Of a stretch of DNA of 64,000 nucleotides, positions 51,065 to 62,055 are shown piece after piece. Numbering within the stretch: the stretch's first letter is position 1; each line of letters begins with the position of its first letter. The position numbers and the translations under genes are program-made. Source of the stretch: Pinus tabuliformis (lineage: Eukaryota; Streptophyta; Pinopsida; Pinales; Pinaceae); the NCBI GenBank assembly GCA_031772625.1, contig CM062814.1, positions 820,392,757-820,456,756 of the forward strand. The letters run 5' to 3'. The notes beneath the pieces are model-generated. The model did not search any database, had not been told where the DNA came from, and worked only from the letters and a program-made list of their open reading frames with translations.

Positions 51065-52766
51065 TGTTGGAAATAATACTGAGAAGGGGGGTGAATCAGT
51101 ATTATCAAGTCAAATATTCCCTTTTTCAAATCTAGATAATATACGCTATTTCAGTTAATTAAAACCGCGTATATACACAACTATGTAGAAGGAAACCCGC
51201 GTATACAATGCAAACTTATAATTTACTTTATATTTCAGAAGTTGATTATTAATCTATGTATCAGAATCAAATAACCAGTAACCAGAGACAGTAAAACAGA
51301 TGTAAATACTATCACACACATAAGAACACAAGGTATAAGGTGGAAACCCAATGTGGGTGAAAACCACCTGCTGCAATTCGTCTCTATCTTCGTTTAATTA
51401 GAAACTTCTTTTTACAATGTACTGGCACAGTCCTTTACCAGTACGCAGGCTACAACCTGCAAAGAGCTACAACCCTCTCTCGTTCTCCAGCTTCTCCTGG
51501 AAGGGAGCTACAACCCCCTTAGCTCTTGTACTAGCCAAGATACTAGTACGTAGGTGCTGGCCTACTGAAGGCTACAACCTTCTCTTTCTTCCAGGGACCT
51601 CGTTTCATAAATTTTCAGACTGGATCCATGAACATCAATCAATCATCAAGTATATCTGCATCAAACAATCTCCTTTTCCCCAATTAGCACTGAATCAAGT
51701 AAACACTTCTCTGACAGCTGTACCCAGAACACAGTAACAGTAACCACACACCAAATTCTGAACCCAGAATACTGCAGCAATAAACAGAGGCAGCTAGATC
51801 ATAATTTAAAAGATATACGCTACTTCAACAACCTGAAACCTGCGTGCATACGCTCCTGTGTTTGGACCAACCTGCGTATACGCCGTTTTCATTCACTGAA
51901 CCAGCATGTATACGCTCTTTCACTTCACTGAACCTGCGTACAAATCTATAAAGGATAATTCATTCTTTCAAATATTCAGACACTAATTAACCCAGATTGT
52001 CAGATTTATAGATCAAGCATGCACCTCATATAACAGATCAAAATCATACAAAGATACTATTATTCAAGCTTAAAGATTATGACCCATCAATAGAACTTAT
52101 CCTTCTTTATGTGCTAAGGTTCCTCCTTCATTCAGATCCAGATCTGCACCATAACCCCAATCACAAATATTTCAGATCTAGCACTTATTAGATATTCAAT
52201 TCATTCAGATTGATTGCCTTGCCAAATGATCTCCTTCCTCTTTTATAGTCTTAGGCCTTTCACAATACCACGGTCCAAAACCATAATAACACAATACCAT
52301 GAACCCAATACTTGGGGTCAACACTTTTGGATGCAATACCATGGACCAAAACCATAGGATCAAAAACTTTCGGACTAATACCATGAGCCAACCATGAAAG
52401 TGCGTGAACTTTTCTCTTCATGAAAGGAACTTTTCTCTGCATGAAAGTGCGTGAACGTTTCTCTATATGAAAGAAACTTTTCTCTGCATGAAAGTGCGTG
52501 AACTTTTCTCTACATGAAAGAAACTTTTCTCTGCATGAAAGTGCGTGAAATTTTCTTTACATGAAAGAACCTTTTATCTTCATGAAAGTGCGTGAACTTT
52601 TCTCTACATGAAAGAAACTTTTATCTTCATGAAAGTGCGTGAAATTTTCTCTACATGAAAGAAACTTTTATCTTCATGAAAGTGCGTGAACTTTGCTGCA
52701 CTATAATTTATCATCTGAGATGAGTGGGTTGCCATCAAGTACAACATATGTATCATAATGCCAACA
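51065..52766 (-). repeat. Copia-IV 5' LTR (1702 bp)
   Basis: Same ends and same length as 44378-46079. The palindrome at 51870-51885 (TGCGTATACGCC) and the 47-bp array (52395-52694) are kept; GCGTATATACGC reads GCGTATATACAC here. Confidence 0.96.
52395..52694. repeat. 47-bp tandem repeat in the Copia-IV 5' LTR
   Basis: Six full units and one partial, unit for unit alignable with 45703-46010. No spacers separate the units. Confidence 0.93.
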
Positions 52767-52771
52767 AAGTG

Positions 52772-52990
52772 AAGATAGATAAGGGACTACAAAATTAAGC
52801 TCTCCCCCGATTTCACAAAGAATTGCATTGTAAATATTGAGATTTGAACAAAGATAATTCTTTCATGTTTATAAAAATTTGAATGAAAATTTAAAGCATA
52901 TTCACTGGCAAAAAAACAAAGGAACTTCCATGGAGCAAGGGATCTTAGAAGTGGATCAACAAATATTGAACAAACCTCTTCTATGAATTC
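52772..52990 (+). pseudogene. RNase H-like fragment, right part
   Basis: Resumes after the AAGTG duplication. KHIHWQKNKGTSMEQGILEV (52888-52947) resembles the end of RVT_3 RNase H domains (F-H-x-R-x-x-N-x-x-A-D-x-x-A-N), with the A-D pair mutated. Stops are frequent; the join to 44377 is inferred from the target duplication. Confidence 0.55.
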
Positions 52991-54194
52991 TATGTATCAA
53001 ATGAAGGTAAAAACTTATGGTTATAATTTACATAGTCGAATTGAAGGACAAGCTAGTAATAAGGAGTTTAGGAAAGTTATAAACCCCCAGTGAAAGCGGT
53101 TCATGGATTGTAACCTGACGCTTGTAAGGTTGGAAGCAAGGAAAACCTTTACTTGGAAGCGACACAAATCAATAAATGGGAACCCGTATCTTATCCAATT
53201 TAACATTTGGCATATGGAGGAATTTACATGTGGGAAAAGGTGGCCTCGAAATTTAAGTTTTCAAGGAAGGAAAGAGATCACACAAGTGATCAGATCCTAG
53301 AATTTGTTAGAACATTAAATTCGGCACAAAGTGGATTTATTGTTACTCTTTCTCCGTATATTTCGAATGCCAATCTAAGAAATTCGTCAGGATTCAAAGA
53401 TGAATTTAGAAGCACTACAATTCAATGCTATAGGACAACAAGACAGGGGCAAGAAAGGTTATATATGGTTCATAGTAATTATTCTTCGACCACCCTTTCT
53501 GTCTTTGAGAAGTAAATCGATTTGTGAGTAGAGGTGGCTGCTACCTCTAGGGGTTCGAAGAGTGAAGGAGTATCGCCTCATCATGGTGGAGGCTGATACA
53601 TCATCTCGTGAGGAAGAACAGACTCATCTAAACCAACTCTTAACAAAATTGTTGGAGTCACTTGAAGGACTGTTGACAACACTGAACCATAGGGGATCAA
53701 AAAAGAAAAGGAGAGGGAGACTTACTAGTTGCTAATAGACACCAAATTTGAATTGTTTCACAGTAAAATAGAGATGTTTCAAGCTAAGGTTTGTTTGCAA
53801 TTAGCATCAATGGATATTAAGGTGACCGAATTCAAGGAAACATATAGTAGTGGTATCTAATACAACAAGGAAGAAGCAGGGACCAGTGTGGAGCCTCAGA
53901 AGAAAAAACAGAGTAATTCATGGGGTAGATAAAATAAGAAAAGAATGATGCATTCAGCCCCAAGGAGCAATTGCTAAAGAATGGTCCTCCATTGTCAGAT
54001 AAATTTTCATAATCTGGATTTTTTTTTTTTTTTTTTTTTAATGTTATGCAGATACAATCTTTTGTTAGGTATTTTTTGTAAGGTTTATAACATGAATCTT
54101 TTTGGAATAATAGGAAAAAATAGCCATATAAGAATAGGCTAGCCATTGTATGGACTTTTGAAAGTAGTTTAATTCTTGAAAATGAAGACCTATG
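52991..54194. other. Spacer without recognised gene
   Basis: A 102-aa plus-strand frame (53207-53515) is unrecognised. At 53580-53735 MVEADTSSREEEQTHLNQLL and KLLESLEGLLTTLNHRGSKK look like the coiled start of a gypsy gag, followed by stops. A T run lies at 54018-54039. Confidence 0.45.
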
Positions 54195-55468
54195 TGTTAG
54201 GACCCTACATTGTCCCTTTTTGCTCATATATTTTGCTATCATTCCATCCTTTTTCAACCTATATTTAAAGTCTATGTTATCACTTTAATCCATTTTCCAA
54301 AGGTATATAACATTTCTTCTCGTTACTATATGTTTAATTTGTTTTACATATAATTTTACATTACTTTCATAATTAACCATTGATCGGAAATATATAGTTG
54401 CTGAAACAGTCTAAAGACTACAGGTTTATCATTGCGGTCTACGTTGCTGAAACAGTTAGAACAATGCGCAAATCCCGTTGCTAAAACAGCCCGTGATTTG
54501 CATTTCAAATTCGGCAGCAACAAGAAGAGATCACGAAGGTGTTGTTCCACTAGTCGCAACAAATACATTCTAAAGTTGGCATTGTCACTACCATTGTAAC
54601 AACATTTTGTTAATGGAAGAACCAATTATCCTATTTTAGCATATCGGGTTAAGAATAGGATTTATAATGTAATCAAATTTATAATAGATGTCTCCTCTTT
54701 AAATAGAGGAGACATCAACATTAGAGGGGGACAAACATACTACGGGAAGGTCTAGCTGGAAGTAAAGGAATTTGAATCTTTTTGTAATATGATACATTGA
54801 CAGATGAATAAAATATTATTCTGAGCATTCCTTCTTAGTTCCTTCTTCTGGGGAATCTTGTGAGAAGGAAAGGGCCCACCTTCCTCACAATATTCACCCA
54901 TTAATTTCTACAGTGTGTTAAGTATTATTTTTTTATTCATACCTTGTTAAAATTTATTTGTTGAAATTGCTTATGCATTATTGGAACTCTGTATTTATTG
55001 CTGAAACTTTGTTTCTATTTGATTATTGCATTGTTTCCATAAATTTATTCATAGGTAACTAGTGATTATTTTAATCAGTTTTCCAGAGTGAGTTTGTGAA
55101 GCATGGTAATCAAAAACAGGTGCTAAAGATTCCTGCTTGGGGAATAGGGTCCTGTTCTCTGTTATAGCACAACTAGTCTTTTCCTCTGTAGATTAATTTC
55201 TTTTCCTAGATTGTTCTTTTTAATGTAATCTAGGATTCTTTTGATAATTGTCTGCAATAGAGAGATTGTTCCTACTGTAACTCAGAGTAGAACTTTAGTT
55301 TGTTTAAAGCAAGGTGTGATTAGTGTAATTGTTACTACAACTTTTCATTGCTTTTGAGATTGAGCATATACAGTGTGTGATTGCCTTTGAAATACATAGA
55401 CTTCCCTGGGTTGACAATTCATGTAGCACTTGGTTGTTTAAATTAATAAGCAATTAAAGTGACCAACA
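54195..55468 (+). repeat. Gypsy-III 5' LTR (inferred, about 1274 bp)
   Basis: The end ACCAACA at 55468 is fixed by the primer site 3 bases later. The start TGTTAGGACCC at 54195 is the best TG-starting candidate upstream. No partner LTR is in the window, so the start is inferred. A hairpin with a TATA-like loop lies at 54687-54716. Confidence 0.55.
54687..54716. promoter_or_regulatory. TATA-like motif in the loop of a perfect 12-bp hairpin
   Basis: GATGTCTCCTCT-TTAAAT-AGAGGAGACATC: perfect 12-bp arms around a 6-base loop; TTTAAATAG (54699-54707) could be the LTR TATA box. Confidence 0.65.
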
Positions 55469-55471
55469 TTT

Positions 55472-55489
55472 TGGCGTCATTACTGGGGA
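55472..55489 (+). promoter_or_regulatory. Gypsy-III primer binding site
   Basis: TGGCGTCATTACTGGGGA resembles TGGCGCCGTTGCCGGGGA, the site common in Athila/Tat elements (Asp tRNA type). Four differences, mainly C/T and G/A changes. Confidence 0.75.
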
Positions 55490-55544
55490 AGGAAATTGTA
55501 GATTTCAAAAGCATTGATGTTTTTCTTTTAGATATGCAGAATGC

Positions 55545-56063
55545 ATGAGAGGACGCAAGAAAACTAACCATACAAGTGGCAAGGGCACAGGGAAAGGAGG
55601 AAGAAAGACCTTTATTGACGAGATTATATCAAAGGCTGAAACTTCTCAAAGGCTAAGCTCTCGAAAGCCAAAGCCTCAGCTCTCCCTTCAAACAAACTAC
55701 GAAACAGAGGAAGTTGTGAGCCCTGAAATATTTGAGGAACCGGTAGAAGACATTGAGGAACTGGTAGAAGACATTAAGGAACCAATCGAAGACGTTGAGG
55801 AGCCAACAGAAAACATTGAAGACAGAGCGAGTGCAGTAGGAGAACAACCAATGGAAGAGAACAATGAAGGATTTTTTAGTGGAGGACAGGTAGAACCTGA
55901 AGGAAGAGATGAGAATTCTCTATCTACCTTGGGATTTCCTATTGGTGATCTTCCCAGAGGAGCAACTCCCATGAAGAATATCCCACTTTCGGCCTTACCT
56001 AACTTCCATGGTTTATCTTCTGAAGACCCTGATGAGTTTCTTTTTGAGTTTGATATATTATGA
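55545..56063 (+). CDS. Gypsy-III gag N part (open fragment, 172 aa)
   Basis: ATG at 55545 begins a basic stretch (MRGRKKTNHTSGKGTGKGGR), followed by acidic repeats of the form EEPVEDIEELVEDIKEPIED (a short E-P-V/I-E-D unit repeated about five times, 55735-55825). SALPNFHGLSSEDPDEFLFE is the conserved entry to the gypsy gag core. The frame stops at TGA 56061-56063, where a Cys or similar codon is expected, and continues in the same frame beyond. Confidence 0.85.
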   Translation: MRGRKKTNHTSGKGTGKGGRKTFIDEIISKAETSQRLSSRKPKPQLSLQTNYETEEVVSPEIFEEPVEDIEELVEDIKEPIEDVEEPTENIEDRASAVGEQPMEENNEGFFSGGQVEPEGRDENSLSTLGFPIGDLPRGATPMKNIPLSALPNFHGLSSEDPDEFLFEFDIL

Positions 56064-57300
56064 AAATGTTATGATTATGTTACTAACGCTAAAAAACTTA
56101 AGCTATTTCTACCAACACTAAAAGGAAATTCACTAAGATGGTTCATGAGTTTGGGAGGCCATGTAATCACAACATGGGAACAGATGAAATAGAAGTTTCT
56201 GCTCAAATATCAAGACTACTTCCGGACGAGAGGAAAAAGAGAGGAACTATTTAAGATGGTACAACTTTGTGGAAAGGCTACAATATAATCTGCAGAGATC
56301 TAATCATCCCGATGTAAGAAAAGATATTCTTAAAACAATATTATTGAAAGGGGTGAGGGATGATTGTCTAGACATGCTAAATATGCTTGGTAAAGGGGAC
56401 ATATCTAAAGAATCATATGATGAAATTGTTAACCTCTGTAAAAGATGTTCAAGAGGAGCTGCAAGGAATAGATCAAATAGCAGGGATAATACATATTCAA
56501 GAGTTCAAAAATCAGCTAGCGGAGGAGCAACAAGAGCTGAAATAGGTAATTTACTTGAGGAATTTAAAACTGAAATGTTAAGTTCTTTTGCTTCACAGAT
56601 TGACACCTTGTAAGTTAAGAAGAAACAAGCAGAAGCAGAAGCTGCTTTGGCTATATTTTGTCCCAAATGCAGAGATAAACACCCACTAAGGGAATGCCCA
56701 TTGGAAAAAGTGCCAATTTGCACCATTTGTGAGAAGGATCATGAAACACAACAATGCCCTTCTTTACCAAGAATAAAAGCAGCATTGCAACAAATCGAAG
56801 AAGAAGCTGAAGTAGTCTATCTGTTGACACAAAAAAGGCAATGGCAACCACAAGGACAAGGTATGAACTCTAATATGCCATTTACGTCTTCTAGTCGTTG
56901 GAACAATTATCCTTCTGTTAATCAAGCAAATTATCCTCCCTTTAACCAGATGCAATACCCGCCCTTCAATCAAATGAATTACCCACCCATGCAACAAACA
57001 AACCCTCCCTTTGTAGACCTAGCAATGTGGACTCCTTGGCCTCCACAACAACAATCTTACTTTAACCAATGGAATCCAAACTGAAGGGGTCAACAACTCC
57101 CGTTTCCAAATCAATTTCCTCAGTTTCAGAAACCACTCTCTCTACCATCAGGTGCTCCACCAAATAATCAAATGATGAGACCCCAGCTACCTGTACAACC
57201 AAACCCTAACCCCAATAATAAAGCTGTGCAAGTTATTGATATTCAGAACCAGCCTATACTTCCTGTTTTCCCTGCGTAGTGTAATGATATTCATTTATGA
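56064..57300 (+). pseudogene. Gypsy-III gag core and zinc fingers
   Basis: 56064-56200: KLKLFLPTLKGNSLRWFMSL and TWEQMK, then TAG. A frameshift near 56262 leads to 56269-56613 (MERLQYNLQRSNHPDVRKDI, the SYDEIVNLCKRCSRGAARNR region). After one more stop, 56647-57084 carries two zinc-binding boxes, CPKCRDKHPLREC and CTICEKDHETQQC, and a Pro/Asn/Gln-rich tail with NYPP/QYPPFNQM repeats (56900-57060). The short Pro-rich repeats may be a linker between gag and pol. Confidence 0.85.
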
Positions 57301-58278
57301 TCTGGGAAAATAGTTGAACCCATTATTGATGATGTTATCTCTTCTAATTCTGATAAAGAAGAGACAGAGAAAAATGATTCACGTAAGGAGGTACAACCAC
57401 CCTCTAATAAGGGTGTTGAAACAGTAGAGCCACCATTCCCTGAGCGTTTAGCTTTGACTAAAATGCCTGAGCCACCTGCTTTCAATCTTTTAGGGGAATT
57501 ACAGAATCTTTATGTTAAAATTCCACTTTTACAAGCACTAAGAGATGTACCAATTTATGCCAGAACTATGAGAGATATTTGTGTCAAGAAACCCGGTAGG
57601 AAAGCTAAAGATCCCCTTACAGTTCATGTTATGGGAGATCTATCTGCCTTAATGACCAGTAAAGCCCCTCCTATTAAATATGGTGATCCCGGCCATCCTA
57701 CTGTTACAGTACAAATTGGAAAAACAATCATTCCGCGAGTTCTGGTAGATCTAGGTGCTGCTATAAATATTATGACTCTTGAAACTTCACAACTGTTATA
57801 GCTAAAGAATGTAATTAGAGAGACACCAACCATTCTAGAGTTAGCTGACCATTCTACAATCAAACCGGAAGGAGTCATTGAAGACCTAATCATCTCAGTT
57901 GAATCCTGGAATTACCTAGTTGACTTTGTGGTATTACAGACTAAAACAGAGTTGGGGGGAGATCCTCTAATTCTGGGAAGGCCCTGGTTGGCCACAACCG
58001 ATGCCTTTATCAGTTGTAGATCTGGTTCAATGACAATTTCTAATGGATATGAAACCAAGCAGCTTACTCTCTACCCTCACGCCACACCCATGATTAATAA
58101 TGATAATTCTGTATGGTTGGACTATGATGATAATACCACTCAACCTATTTTGACTGTCAGGCAAGCTCTAAGCCTTAAAGATACCGCTGAGTATGAAGTA
58201 ATTAATAATTTTATTTGTGAACCCTCCTCGGTGACTTCTGAAACACATAATCAGTTGGCTGCAATTTTCCAAATCTGA
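57301..58278 (+). pseudogene. Gypsy-III protease region
   Basis: VEPPFPERLALTKMPEPPAF and IPLLQALRDVPIYARTMRDI are typical of Tat/Athila pol starts. The protease has VLVDLGAAINIMTLE (57748-57792), where the usual D-S/G-G-A reads D-L-G-A. TAG at 57799-57801 breaks it. 57928-58278 continues with GGDPLILGRPWLATTDAFIS. A frameshift near 58285 separates it from RT. Confidence 0.85.
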
Positions 58279-58339
58279 TACCTAGGAAAATCTTAAATCT
58301 GAAGATCTACCTCAAACATCAACTACCATCTCCTCTAAA

Positions 58340-59473
58340 ATGATAATAGTGGAAATCGAACTTGGCAAGACATTGAATATAAACCCCAACTTGATAGATG
58401 CTGAAACACAAAAATTAATGAAGTTACTTCTTGAAAATAAGGAAGCATTCGCATGGGACTATACAGATATGAAGGGAATCTCTCCTGAATTATGTACTCA
58501 TTGTATCTATATCAAGGAGGGTTGCCGACCAATCTGTGAACCCCAGCGACGAATGAATCCTAATTTAAGGGAAATTGTCAAAGAAGAACTTCAAAAATTT
58601 CTTAATGCAGGGTTTATATGTCCCATATCTGACAGTGAATGGGTTTCTCCATTGATAATAGTCCCTAAGAAAAATCGGAAATGGAGAGTGTGTGTAGAGT
58701 ATAGAGCCTTAAATAAAGTCACTCAAAAGGATCACTTTCCCTTGCCATTCATTGATCAGGTGTTAGACAGTTTGTCAGGGAAGAAGTTCTTCTCCTTTTT
58801 AGATGGTTTTAGTGGGTATAATCAAATCAAAATTGCACCCCAAGACCAAGACAAGACCACTTTTACTAGTTCCTGGGGAACTTTTTCCTATAGAGTTCTC
58901 CCATTTGGACTATGTAATGCACCGACAACTTTTCAAAGAGAAGTTATAGGAATCTTCTTTGATATGCTTAATGACTCTATGGAGATATTTATGGATGAAT
59001 TTACCCCTTATGGTGTGTCTTTTGAGGATGCATTACAAAACCTTGAGAAAGTACTTAAACGTTGTGTACAAGCTCACCTTTCCTTAAGTATTGAAAAATG
59101 TCATATGATGATGAATGAAGGAATTGTACTTGGACACTTTATTTCATTTCAAGGAATTCAGGTAGATCCATCCAAAATACAGGTAATTCAGAACCTTCCT
59201 ATTCCTAGAACACAAACTAATGTGAGAAGTTTTTTAGGACATGTAGGATACTACAGAAGATTTATCAATTTTTTTTCCAAAATAGCTTCTCCTTTGTTTG
59301 TGTTACTTATGAAAAATGCTGAATTCAAGTGGACTAATCTTTGCCAGGAAGCATTTGTTGAACTCAAGCGTCAGTTATCTACAACTCCTATTTTAAGGGG
59401 ACCTGATTGGGCACTTCCCTTCCATATATCTTCTGATGCTTCAAATACTGCAATTGGAGCTATCTTGGGATAA
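58340..59473 (+). CDS. Gypsy-III reverse transcriptase and RNase H start (open fragment, 377 aa)
   Basis: HCIYIKEGCRPICEPQRRMN, SPLIIVPKKNRKWRVCVEYR (the usual DYR is EYR), FPLPFIDQVLDSLSGKKFFS, FLDGFSGYNQIKIAPQDQDK and LPFGLCNAPTTFQREVIGIF. The active site reads MEIFMDEFTPYG: the second catalytic Asp of the xxDD box is Glu. LGHFISFQGIQVDPSKIQVI and SFLGHVGYYRRFINFFSKIA complete RT; RNase H starts FHISSDASNTAIGAILG. It stops at TAA (CAA expected). Two changed key Asp residues make RT dead even without stops. Confidence 0.93.
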   Translation: MIIVEIELGKTLNINPNLIDAETQKLMKLLLENKEAFAWDYTDMKGISPELCTHCIYIKEGCRPICEPQRRMNPNLREIVKEELQKFLNAGFICPISDSEWVSPLIIVPKKNRKWRVCVEYRALNKVTQKDHFPLPFIDQVLDSLSGKKFFSFLDGFSGYNQIKIAPQDQDKTTFTSSWGTFSYRVLPFGLCNAPTTFQREVIGIFFDMLNDSMEIFMDEFTPYGVSFEDALQNLEKVLKRCVQAHLSLSIEKCHMMMNEGIVLGHFISFQGIQVDPSKIQVIQNLPIPRTQTNVRSFLGHVGYYRRFINFFSKIASPLFVLLMKNAEFKWTNLCQEAFVELKRQLSTTPILRGPDWALPFHISSDASNTAIGAILG

Positions 59474-60544
59474 GAGGAAAACCATCTTCCTTATGCTATC
59501 TACTTCATTAGTAAGAATATGACTCCTGCTGAGCTTAATTACACAGTTACTGAAAAGGAATTTTTAGCAGTCATTTATGCCATTAATAAATTTCGACATT
59601 ACATTACTGGTTACTCTACTTTTGTCCATACTGACCACTCGGCTATTAAGTATTTAATGAACAAATCTGTCACAAATGCTCGAGTCACCAGGTGGTTATT
59701 GTTATTACAAGAGTTTGATATTACAATTGTAGATCGACCAGGTAAAGAAAATGTAGTTGCTGATTTCCTTTCTTGGTTAAAAGCTGATGATAATACTCCA
59801 GTAGATGATTCCTTTCCTGATGAATATTTATTTGCAGTATCTGCTCACTCACCTTGGTATGCAGACATTGCCAATTATCTGGTTGTAGGGAAGTTACCAT
59901 CACACCTATCACATCGAGAGAAAAGAAAGATCATTCAACAAAGTGCTCGGTATAGCTGGATAAGTGGGTGTCTTTTCTACATAGGACTTGATCATGAAAT
60001 CTGGAGATGCATTAGAGAAGATGAGGTTTATGATATACTGAAAGCTTGTCATGATGGCCCTTGTGGAGGGCATTTTGCTGATAAGAGAACGACACATAAA
60101 ATTCTCAGAATGGGTTATTATTGGCCCTCACTCTTCAAGGATGCAAAGAAATATGTGCGAGCATGCGATAGCTTTCAGAGAATGGGTCAACCTAATCATA
60201 GAGATGAAATGCCATTGAATCCCCAGGTAATACTTGAACCATTTGAAAGATGGGCCTTAGACTTTGTAGGGCCCATTAATCCTCCATCCAATCAAAGAGT
60301 TTACATATTGGTTTGCACAGATTATATGACTAAATGGGTGGAGGCTAAATCACTCCTTAGAGCTAATGAAGAAGCTGTTTTAGCTTTTCTATTTGAAGAA
60401 ATCTTTGTTAGATTTGGAGTGCCTAGAGAGCTAGTTACAGATGGAGGACCTCCTTTCAATTCTCATGGTTTTAAAACCACCCTTCAAAAATATCATATTC
60501 ATCATAGAATGACTACACCATACCACCCCCAAGCCAATGGATAG
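59474..60544 (+). CDS. Gypsy-III RNase H and integrase (open fragment)
   Basis: The RNase H continues with NYTVTEKEFLAVIYAINKFR, VHTDHSAIKYLMNKSVTNAR and VVADFLSWL (usual FLSRL). The integrase zinc domain is HDGPCGGHFADKRTTHKIL ... CDSFQRMG, with the last Cys of CxxC changed to Phe. The core has FERWALDFVGPINPPS (first Asp) and RELVTDGGPPFNS (second Asp), and ends at YHPQANG with TAG 60542-60544 (CAG expected). The frame is open from 59474 although the first ATG is at 59519. Confidence 0.92.
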   Translation, partial: EENHLPYAIYFISKNMTPAELNYTVTEKEFLAVIYAINKFRHYITGYSTFVHTDHSAIKYLMNKSVTNARVTRWLLLLQEFDITIVDRPGKENVVADFLSWLKADDNTPVDDSFPDEYLFAVSAHSPWYADIANYLVVGKLPSHLSHREKRKIIQQSARYSWISGCLFYIGLDHEIWRCIREDEVYDILKACHDGPCGGHFADKRTTHKILRMGYYWPSLFKDAKKYVRACDSFQRMGQPNHRDEMPLNPQVILEPFERWALDFVGPINPPSNQRVYILVCTDYMTKWVEAKSLLRANEEAVLAFLFEEIFVRFGVPRELVTDGGPPFNSHGFKTTLQKYHIHHRMTTPYHPQANG

Positions 60545-61217
60545 GTGGAGAGTAAAAAAAAAGTTATAGAAGCCATTCTAACAAAAACAATGAAGGAAAA
60601 CAGGAAGGATTGGTCTCAAAGGCTCCCTGAAGCACTGTGGGCTTACAAAACTACCTGGAGGAATACTACAGGATTTTCTCCCTATGAATTGGTTTATGGT
60701 AAAAGTGTTGTTTTTCCTGTGGAATTTGAAATTAAAACCTTAAGAACTGCTTTAGTTGTTAACCTTGATTTGACTGATGCACAGACAACCAGGTTGCAGC
60801 AGCTTCAGGAATTGGATGAAAAAACATTAGATGCCATTCATTAAACAACTATGATCCAAAAACAAAGAACAAAATGGCATGATAAAACCATCAAGCATAA
60901 GCAGTTCCAAAAAGGTAATTGGGCTTTATTGTATGATTCTCGGTTTGAAAATTTTCAAGGGAAACTACGTACAAGATGACCTTACGAAATAGATACTGTT
61001 TTTCCCAATGGAACAGTAAGGCTCCTAACAATTGATGACTCTAAAACACCATTCTTAGTAAATGGTCATCGGCTCTGTTTGTTCCAACGACTCATTTCCA
61101 AAGATGATTTTAAGGCCACTTGCATGGCAGATTCGCATTATCTCTTTTTGGGGGAGCCTTCTACCCCTCATTGCATTTCATTTTCCTGCATTGTATTTTT
61201 AGCATTAGATTAGATTT
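60545..61217 (+). pseudogene. Gypsy-III integrase end
   Basis: VESKKKVIEAIL supplies the catalytic Glu directly after the stop. KDWSQRLPEALWAYKTTWRN, TTGFSPYELVYGKSVVFPVE and RLQQLQELDEKTLDAIH follow to TAA 60842-60844. The same frame goes on with FQKGNWALLYDSRFENFQGK, PYEIDTVFPNGTVRLLTIDD and FLVNGHRLCLF to about 61217. No chromodomain follows, in contrast to Gypsy-II. Confidence 0.87.
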
Positions 61218-61845
61218 CTTAACTAATAATCCCTGTCAAGGGCTGGCATGTTACAATTGATTATTTTGCAGATTCTAGATTTAGGAAAGGCTTATCAGAA
61301 AGGACAATCCTACCACAAACAGATCCAAGATTCATCTTGTGAAGCATTGTTCATCTCATTTCAATCCATCCATAGTTCATTTCCCCATCCTCCAGTAACA
61401 TTTCCATTATTAATTCCCCTTATTTCTTTTCCCCATTTTTCCCATCACTCTTCAACAACATTTTCCCTATTTTTCCCATTCATGAAACAATACTCTTCAA
61501 CAAACATTTTCCCTATCTTTCCCGTTGCTGAAACACCATTTCTTTTCAAAGACATCACCATACAACACTTTCCATCATGAAAATCATTTTCTTCCGTTAT
61601 CTTTATGCTAATCCTGTCCTTTCACTGCCTTCTCCTACACTTATACAGACCTTTAATATAATCTCCTTCATGTTTCAAAAGCTTCTTCCATAACTATTGC
61701 TGATCTATTATGAACGAGCACTATATTTTTCGAAATATGAATTAAAGGTAAACATGAGGTATGTAAATATTATGTGTAAGTACAATTAAACTATGGTTAA
61801 ATGTGAAGATTATGTTCATCATTACCACAATCCCCGTACATTTAA
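61218..61845 (+). other. Pyrimidine-rich stretch between pol and third frame
   Basis: C/T-rich on the plus strand from about 61370 to 61640, with an imperfect repeat of about 47 bp (CTCTTCAACAACATTTTCCC at 61447, similar at 61493). A TTTTGCAG acceptor-like site is at 61265-61272 and ATTATTTCAG at 61850-61859. The short frames here are not conserved-looking. Confidence 0.5.
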
Positions 61846-62055
61846 AGTCATTATTTCAGCCATAGTTGGGGGGAATACCGAAAATTTTATGCCATCATTT
61901 CACAGCAAGCCAATTACCGTCATTTTTCTTACCATTATTCTGTCTTATTACCTCACCTCTTCACTGTTACTCCATGTTCTCATTCACAAAATTTACTCTG
62001 TCCGAAGTGCGGTAACTTGGTTTTTGACTGTGCATTTTACCAAAGCTGGTTAACT

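Larger units (their letters stand above)
44378..52766 (-). mobile_element. Copia-IV: Sirevirus-like copia, complete ends, defective
   Basis: LTRs of exactly 1702 bp each (44378-46079 and 51065-52766) are flanked by the direct duplication AAGTG (44373-44377, 52767-52771). On the minus strand: primer site, gag, protease, integrase, RT, RNase H, then a 3' region with several purine tracts. Relative to Copia-I it has an in-frame 780-bp gag deletion, a 58-bp integrase deletion, a short deletion before RT and several stops. The two LTRs differ by several percent over the first 280 bp and less elsewhere, by eye. Confidence 0.96.

Noticed and set aside
61793-62053. 86-aa frame with a hydrophobic stretch as an envelope-like signal
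   Set aside because: It is out of frame with the third ORF, and the hydrophobic run is short and T-rich by composition.
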